Shown here: positions 1 to 5,393 of the stretch, piece by piece | Layout of the letters: each line of letters begins with the position of its first letter | How positions within the stretch are numbered: the first letter of the stretch is position 1 | NCBI GenBank assembly: GCA_018400545.1 | Contig: JAGYLT010000181.1 | Coordinates: 1-5,393 of the forward strand | Reading direction: 5' to 3' | Source: Bacteroidales bacterium | Lineage (GTDB): Bacteria > Bacteroidota > Bacteroidia > Bacteroidales > 4484-276 | DNA length: 5,393 bases | Translations under genes and position numbers: made by a program | Notes under the pieces: generated by a model | What the model was told of the DNA's origin: nothing | The model's database searches: none | What the model saw: the letters and a program-made list of their open reading frames with translations, nothing else

Positions 1-1
1 A

Positions 2-178
2 CTGATTATGAATATGTATGATGTAAAGGATGCAACTTCAGAAACCGACAGCATCCCAACCGTCTGGATTGGTGACATTAATGGCTTGCTGGGAAGCAGT
101 GCGGCAACTACACAAAGCAGACTGGAATACAACATCAACCAGGCTTTTGAGCAGTCACCCTATCTTAAAAACAATTAA
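2..178 (+). CDS. C-terminal end of a DUF4136-like (probable lipoprotein) protein, 5'-truncated by the window edge
   Basis: An open frame enters from the left edge and runs for 58 codons to a TAA at 176-178, ending ...AFEQSPYLKNN. The visible part has a short hydrophobic stretch (TVWIGDINGLLGSS), then a polar helix-like tail containing RLEYNINQAFEQSPYL. From memory, this layout resembles the C-terminus of Bacteroidota DUF4136 proteins, which are small lipoproteins of unknown function ending in a helix with an 'I..AF...PYL'-like pattern. The N-terminal part, including any lipobox, lies outside the window, so location in the cell cannot be read here. The downstream barrel gene begins only 30 bases after the stop with no terminator between them, suggesting one transcript and an envelope role. 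The frame is preferred over the overlapping 30-212 frame because its amino-acid composition is protein-like and it stops before the next gene. The family assignment is tentative. Confidence 0.6.
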   Translation: MIMNMYDVKDATSETDSIPTVWIGDINGLLGSSAATTQSRLEYNINQAFEQSPYLKNN

Positions 179-208
179 TCCCATTATTCATTCTAAATAT
201 TCAGAACC

Positions 209-796
209 ATGAAAAAGATATTTATAGCCATAGCATTTTTACTTTTTGCAGCTTATAGTTTTGGACAAAGCCAGCTTTGGTCAGTAACCTATCAGATGTC
301 GGTACCCCTGGCTGAAACCAGCGATTTCGCCGGGAACTTCAGCGGCAGAGGATTTGGGATTGAAGGCCGCGCTTTTGTTGACAACAATGTTTCGATTGGT
401 GGTGGGGCACACTGGAATGTGTTTTATGAAAAGCAGGAAAAAGTAACCACCGAACTCGAAAATCTTACAGCCACTGGCACACATTTCAACTACATCAATG
501 CCTTCCCGTTTTATGTTAATGCTGCTTATTATTTTAACGAAGGCAGCTATTTCAGGCCTTATGCAGCCATGAATGCCGGGGTAATTTATACGTTGTACCG
601 TAAAGACGTTGGCCTTTACCGCATCAGTGAGGAACCCTGGAAATTCGGGGTAGCCCCTGAAATCGGGATGCTCATCGAAACTTACGGCGGTGCGAATTTT
701 ACTGTAAACTTCAGATACAACTACGGCATGGAAACCGATAATACCGATCCATTGTCCTATTTTGGAATCAACGTGGGCGTGGTGTGGCTTTACTAA
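209..796 (+). CDS. Small outer-membrane beta-barrel protein with signal peptide
   Basis: This is a 195-residue protein. Residues 1-19 form a classic signal peptide (MKK followed by a hydrophobic IFIAIAFLLFAA core), with likely cleavage after Gly19, so the mature protein would start at Gln20. The rest alternates polar and hydrophobic/aromatic residues in Gly- and Tyr-rich strands separated by turns, for example GIEGRAFVDNNVSIGGGAHWNVFY near 50-73 and the closing strands FTVNFRYNYGM and YFGINVGVVWLY. The C-terminus ends in an aromatic residue (Tyr195), as expected of a BAM-recognised barrel strand. Size and pattern fit the OMP_b-brl (OmpA/OmpW-like 8-strand) superfamily. No OmpA peptidoglycan-binding domain is present. 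The start at 209 is set by the signal peptide; no Shine-Dalgarno is visible, which is normal for Bacteroidota. It probably shares a transcript with the upstream partial gene and ends at the terminator at 829-874. The specific ligand or role is unknown. Confidence 0.85.
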   Translation: MKKIFIAIAFLLFAAYSFGQSQLWSVTYQMSVPLAETSDFAGNFSGRGFGIEGRAFVDNNVSIGGGAHWNVFYEKQEKVTTELENLTATGTHFNYINAFPFYVNAAYYFNEGSYFRPYAAMNAGVIYTLYRKDVGLYRISEEPWKFGVAPEIGMLIETYGGANFTVNFRYNYGMETDNTDPLSYFGINVGVVWLY

Positions 797-828
797 GCCA
801 TCTTCCGGAATTCAATAAAACTTTATGC

Positions 829-874
829 ATGCACCGTTGCCGGGAAAAATAACCTGCAGCGGTGCATTCTTTTT
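829..874 (+). terminator. Rho-independent terminator after the barrel gene
   Basis: The arms are ATGCACCGTTGC (829-840) and GCAGCGGTGCAT (856-867). They pair over 12 positions with one G-U wobble, enclosing a 15-base A-rich loop. The right arm is followed by TCTTTTT (868-874). The hairpin begins 33 bases after the barrel stop codon and lies before the udk promoter box, so it separates the envelope unit from the udk/kinase unit. The structure is seen directly; its termination activity is inferred. Confidence 0.8.
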
Positions 875-885
875 AGCTATTTGAT

Positions 886-893
886 TACTTTTG
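886..893 (+). promoter_or_regulatory. Bacteroidota -7 promoter box (TAnnTTTG) for udk
   Basis: TACTTTTG matches the Bacteroidota primary-sigma consensus TAnnTTTG at every defined position. It sits just downstream of the terminator and about 22 bases before the ATG at 915, which would give a start of transcription near 898-901 and a very short leader of roughly 15 bases. I do not see a good -33 TTTG at the usual distance; that region is occupied by the right arm and T-tract of the terminator. The element is therefore a -7 box without a recognisable partner. Its position also argues against translation from the in-frame TTG at 891, which lies inside the box. Confidence 0.6.
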
Positions 894-914
894 CTTGTAC
901 AAAATCGAAATGCC

Positions 915-1532
915 ATGATGATAATCGGGATAGCCGGCGGTTCAGGTTCGGGAAAAACCACGGTAGTGAATAAAATCATCGAAGGATTGCCAGAAAATTC
1001 AGTGACAGTAATCTCCCAGGATTCCTATTACAAAGATAACGGCCACCTTTCGGATGAAGAAAAAAAACGCATCAACTTCGACCACCCCGCATCCATTGAG
1101 TTTGAATTGCTAAACAGGCACCTCGACAAACTGGTTCGCGGCGAAACCATCCACCGTCCCATTTATTCATACGTAACCTGCGCAAGGGCAGAGGAAACCA
1201 TTCCGGTAACCCCATCTACTGTGATTATTGTTGAAGGCATTCTCATCTTTACAAATGCCAGGCTTCGAAAACTTTGTAATATTAAAGTGTTTGTGGATGC
1301 AGATACCGACGACCGGCTGATGCGCATTGTGAAAAGAGATTTGGTTGAACGCGGCAGGTCGGTGCAGGGTGTGCTCGACCATTACGAAAAGTTTGTGAAA
1401 CCCATGCACCTGCAGTTTATCGAACCCACTAAGCGCTATGCCGATATCATCGTGCCGCAGGGCGGGGCAAACCATGTGGCCATCGATATCATCACCTCAC
1501 GGATAAAAATGAAACTGGAAGAAAGAGCCTGA
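915..1532 (+). CDS. udk: Uridine kinase (uridine/cytidine kinase, pyrimidine salvage)
   Basis: This cytoplasmic enzyme transfers phosphate from ATP or GTP to uridine or cytidine to make UMP or CMP in pyrimidine salvage. Starting at ATG 915 gives 205 residues, close to the family's usual 205-215. The Walker A loop GGSGSGKT is at residues 8-15. QDSYYKD at 35-41 carries the family's catalytic Asp (Asp36). NFDHP is at 54-58 and RPIYSYVTCAR, the nucleoside-binding segment, at 81-91. The hydrophobic strand VIIVEGIL is at 103-110, DADTDDRL follows, then the lid arginines around RDLVERGR, and finally EPTKRYADIIVPQGG. The frame is open back to a TTG at 891, but that codon overlaps the promoter box, and family members normally begin just before IIGIAGG, so ATG 915 (or 918) is preferred. 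Cys89 occupies the site where human UCK2 has a base-contacting His. A kinase gene follows after 49 bases with no terminator visible. Confidence 0.95.
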   Translation: MMIIGIAGGSGSGKTTVVNKIIEGLPENSVTVISQDSYYKDNGHLSDEEKKRINFDHPASIEFELLNRHLDKLVRGETIHRPIYSYVTCARAEETIPVTPSTVIIVEGILIFTNARLRKLCNIKVFVDADTDDRLMRIVKRDLVERGRSVQGVLDHYEKFVKPMHLQFIEPTKRYADIIVPQGGANHVAIDIITSRIKMKLEERA

Positions 1533-1581
1533 CAGAAAAAAAACAGCAAAATAGAAATGAATCAGACCGTTAAAAAATTAT

Positions 1582-4017
<2,436 letters not shown>

Positions 4018-4031
4018 CACCATCCGAACCT

Positions 4032-5393
4032 ATGAAAAAATGGTTTCTCAACCTGAAAATTAAGCACCGGCTCAACACCATGACCACCATATCCATCATC
4101 AGCATCCTGTTGATCGGATATGCTTCCTACTACTTTTTCAGGACAACCCGGGTGCTCACACTGGTTTTAACAGAGCAACGTGTGCATGATGTAAACTACA
4201 GGACCGGGCTTCAGTTGTTTTACGAATACCTCCACAACGAGGAAAACGAAACGCTGGAAAGCGCCTACCACCATCTTGACTCGGCAGCGCACATCGCATA
4301 CATTTTCAGCAAGTCAAAAGATTTTTACCGGCAATATACCCACGATAAATATGTGGATATCCTGCTGGAAACCTACGGTCCAACCATAAGCTATGAACGC
4401 GCAACAGCCGAACTGCTTGCCAGCCGGTTTGAGCTGATGATGATGATCGACAACCCGCAAATGAACGATGCCCTGGCCATTGCGGATGAAGCCTACAGAA
4501 ACGGGAGAAAGGTAAAAAAAGCCATTCAAAATTATCTTGAAAACCCCGAAGAGGCCAGGCTGTTTGAACAGCTCGAACAGGCCAAAGCGGAAATGTCGGA
4601 CATGGAGGTGCGGTTTTCAGCCACCATCGACACCCTCAACACTTTCGTAATCAATCTGCTGCTCATCAGCATACTGATCATTGTCGGGCTGCTCACCTTT
4701 ATCACCTTTATTTCTTCCCGGTTGATTTCAGGCACCATTTCGAAGCCGGTGCTTAAGGTGGTTGACAACCTCAAAAAACTGGCAAGCGGCAATTTGAATA
4801 CCGATATTTCGGTGGATACCAAAGATGAAATCGGAATGCTGAATGCATCTTTTGTGGAATTGCAAAGCAGCCTGAAACAAAAGTCGGATGTGTCTTCGGC
4901 TATTGCTAACGGCGATTTTTCATCCAAAACGGAACCGCGCAGCAAAGACGACGAGCTGGCACATTCCATCAATCAGATCGTGGAAAACTTTAGTGAGGTG
5001 GTCGAGCAGGCCAACCGGATTGCCCGTGGCGAAATGAATACGGATATTTCGATGCGCTCGGAAAATGATGAGCTTGGCAAAGCACTGATCCGTATGACCA
5101 CCGACCTGAAAGCGTCCACCGAGGAAAAACAACGCCAGCTATGGCAAAAGAACAGCCAGTCGGAAATCAACGATGTGATGCGCGGGGAGCAGGAAGTGCA
5201 TGATCTGGGCCAAAAAATCATCAGTCAGCTTTGCAAACTCATCGAGGCAAGGGTTGGCGCCATCTACATCAAAGACGAAGACTCCTACCGGCTTGTGGGA
5301 AGCTATGCCTTCAAACGCCGAAAAAACATCGAAACCGCTTATAAACCGGGACAGGGACTTGTTGGGCAGGCGGTTCTGGAAAAAGAAACCATT
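4032..5393 (+). CDS. Membrane sensor protein with periplasmic domain, three HAMP units and GAF; probable hybrid histidine kinase, 3'-truncated by the window edge
   Basis: An ATG at 4032, 14 bases after the preceding stop, opens a frame that continues through the last base (454 codons, no stop). A basic N-terminus (MKKWFLNLKIKHRL) precedes membrane segment 1 (about 17-36). A mostly helical, charged extracytoplasmic region of about 165 residues follows, then membrane segment 2 (about 204-227, rich in Ile/Leu). HAMP1 spans about 229-283 (Pro239, DEIG at 265-268). Two further HAMP-like units follow at about 284-320 (DDEL) and 322-362 (NDELG). A linker leads to a GAF domain starting near 388 (VGAIYI, LVGSYAFKRRK, GQGLVGQA) that is cut by the edge. 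HAMP plus GAF in this order is familiar from large Bacteroidota hybrid kinases, so HisKA, ATPase and receiver domains probably follow, but none is visible here. A diguanylate cyclase, SpoIIE phosphatase or chemoreceptor output cannot be excluded. The sensed signal is unknown; the helical periplasmic domain resembles four-helix-bundle sensors only in general composition. Confidence 0.85.
   Translation, partial: MKKWFLNLKIKHRLNTMTTISIISILLIGYASYYFFRTTRVLTLVLTEQRVHDVNYRTGLQLFYEYLHNEENETLESAYHHLDSAAHIAYIFSKSKDFYRQYTHDKYVDILLETYGPTISYERATAELLASRFELMMMIDNPQMNDALAIADEAYRNGRKVKKAIQNYLENPEEARLFEQLEQAKAEMSDMEVRFSATIDTLNTFVINLLLISILIIVGLLTFITFISSRLISGTISKPVLKVVDNLKKLASGNLNTDISVDTKDEIGMLNASFVELQSSLKQKSDVSSAIANGDFSSKTEPRSKDDELAHSINQIVENFSEVVEQANRIARGEMNTDISMRSENDELGKALIRMTTDLKASTEEKQRQLWQKNSQSEINDVMRGEQEVHDLGQKIISQLCKLIEARVGAIYIKDEDSYRLVGSYAFKRRKNIETAYKPGQGLVGQAVLEKETI

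Noticed and set aside
30..212. 60-codon + strand frame beginning at ATG 30
   Set aside because: It overlaps the protein-like frame at 2-178 and runs into the start of the barrel gene. Its composition does not look like a protein and it has no recognisable motif, so it is a shadow frame.
891..914. TTG start that would extend uridine kinase by 8 residues
   Set aside because: The codon lies within the TAnnTTTG promoter box and the added residues are not typical of the family; ATG 915 or 918 fits better.
1060..1067. Run of eight A in udk as a possible programmed slippage site
   Set aside because: The frame is intact on both sides, the encoded lysines fit the family, and no downstream structure or alternative frame suggests slippage.

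Overview
The window reads as chromosomal DNA from a member of the Bacteroidota. The evidence is: start codons without Shine-Dalgarno sequences but with A/T-rich leaders, an exact match to the Bacteroidota sigma-factor -7 box (TAnnTTTG) ahead of one gene, a mid-range GC content, and protein styles typical of the phylum (a small outer-membrane barrel, a Bacteroidota-like Udk, and large hybrid histidine kinases). All recognisable genes lie on the + strand and the region is densely coding.

Layout. Positions 2-178 hold the C-terminal end of a protein that resembles DUF4136-type lipoproteins. A small secreted outer-membrane beta-barrel protein follows (209-796). A good intrinsic terminator (829-874) closes that envelope unit. 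Immediately after it, a Bacteroidota-type promoter element (886-893) starts a second unit: uridine kinase udk (915-1532), a soluble hybrid histidine kinase with the order REC-PAS-HisKA-HATPase-REC-REC (1582-4017), and the N-terminal 454 residues of a membrane-bound sensor with two membrane segments, a periplasmic domain, three consecutive HAMP-like units and a GAF domain (4032 to the window end, where it is cut).

How the genes work together. The two envelope genes are probably co-transcribed and end at the terminator. udk serves pyrimidine salvage and looks metabolically unrelated to the signalling genes after it, although no terminator or promoter is visible in the 49-base gap between udk and the kinase. 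The two sensor genes are only 14 bases apart and are the most interesting part. The first has a receiver at its N-terminus, so it can take a phosphoryl signal from elsewhere. The second is a membrane sensor that may feed it. Neither contains a visible HPt domain, but the second gene is incomplete. A phosphorelay between them is inference only.

I saw no mobile elements, CRISPR arrays, tRNA or rRNA genes, and no clearly unprecedented system. The findings are modest and concern start-site choice, active-site variation and signalling architecture.
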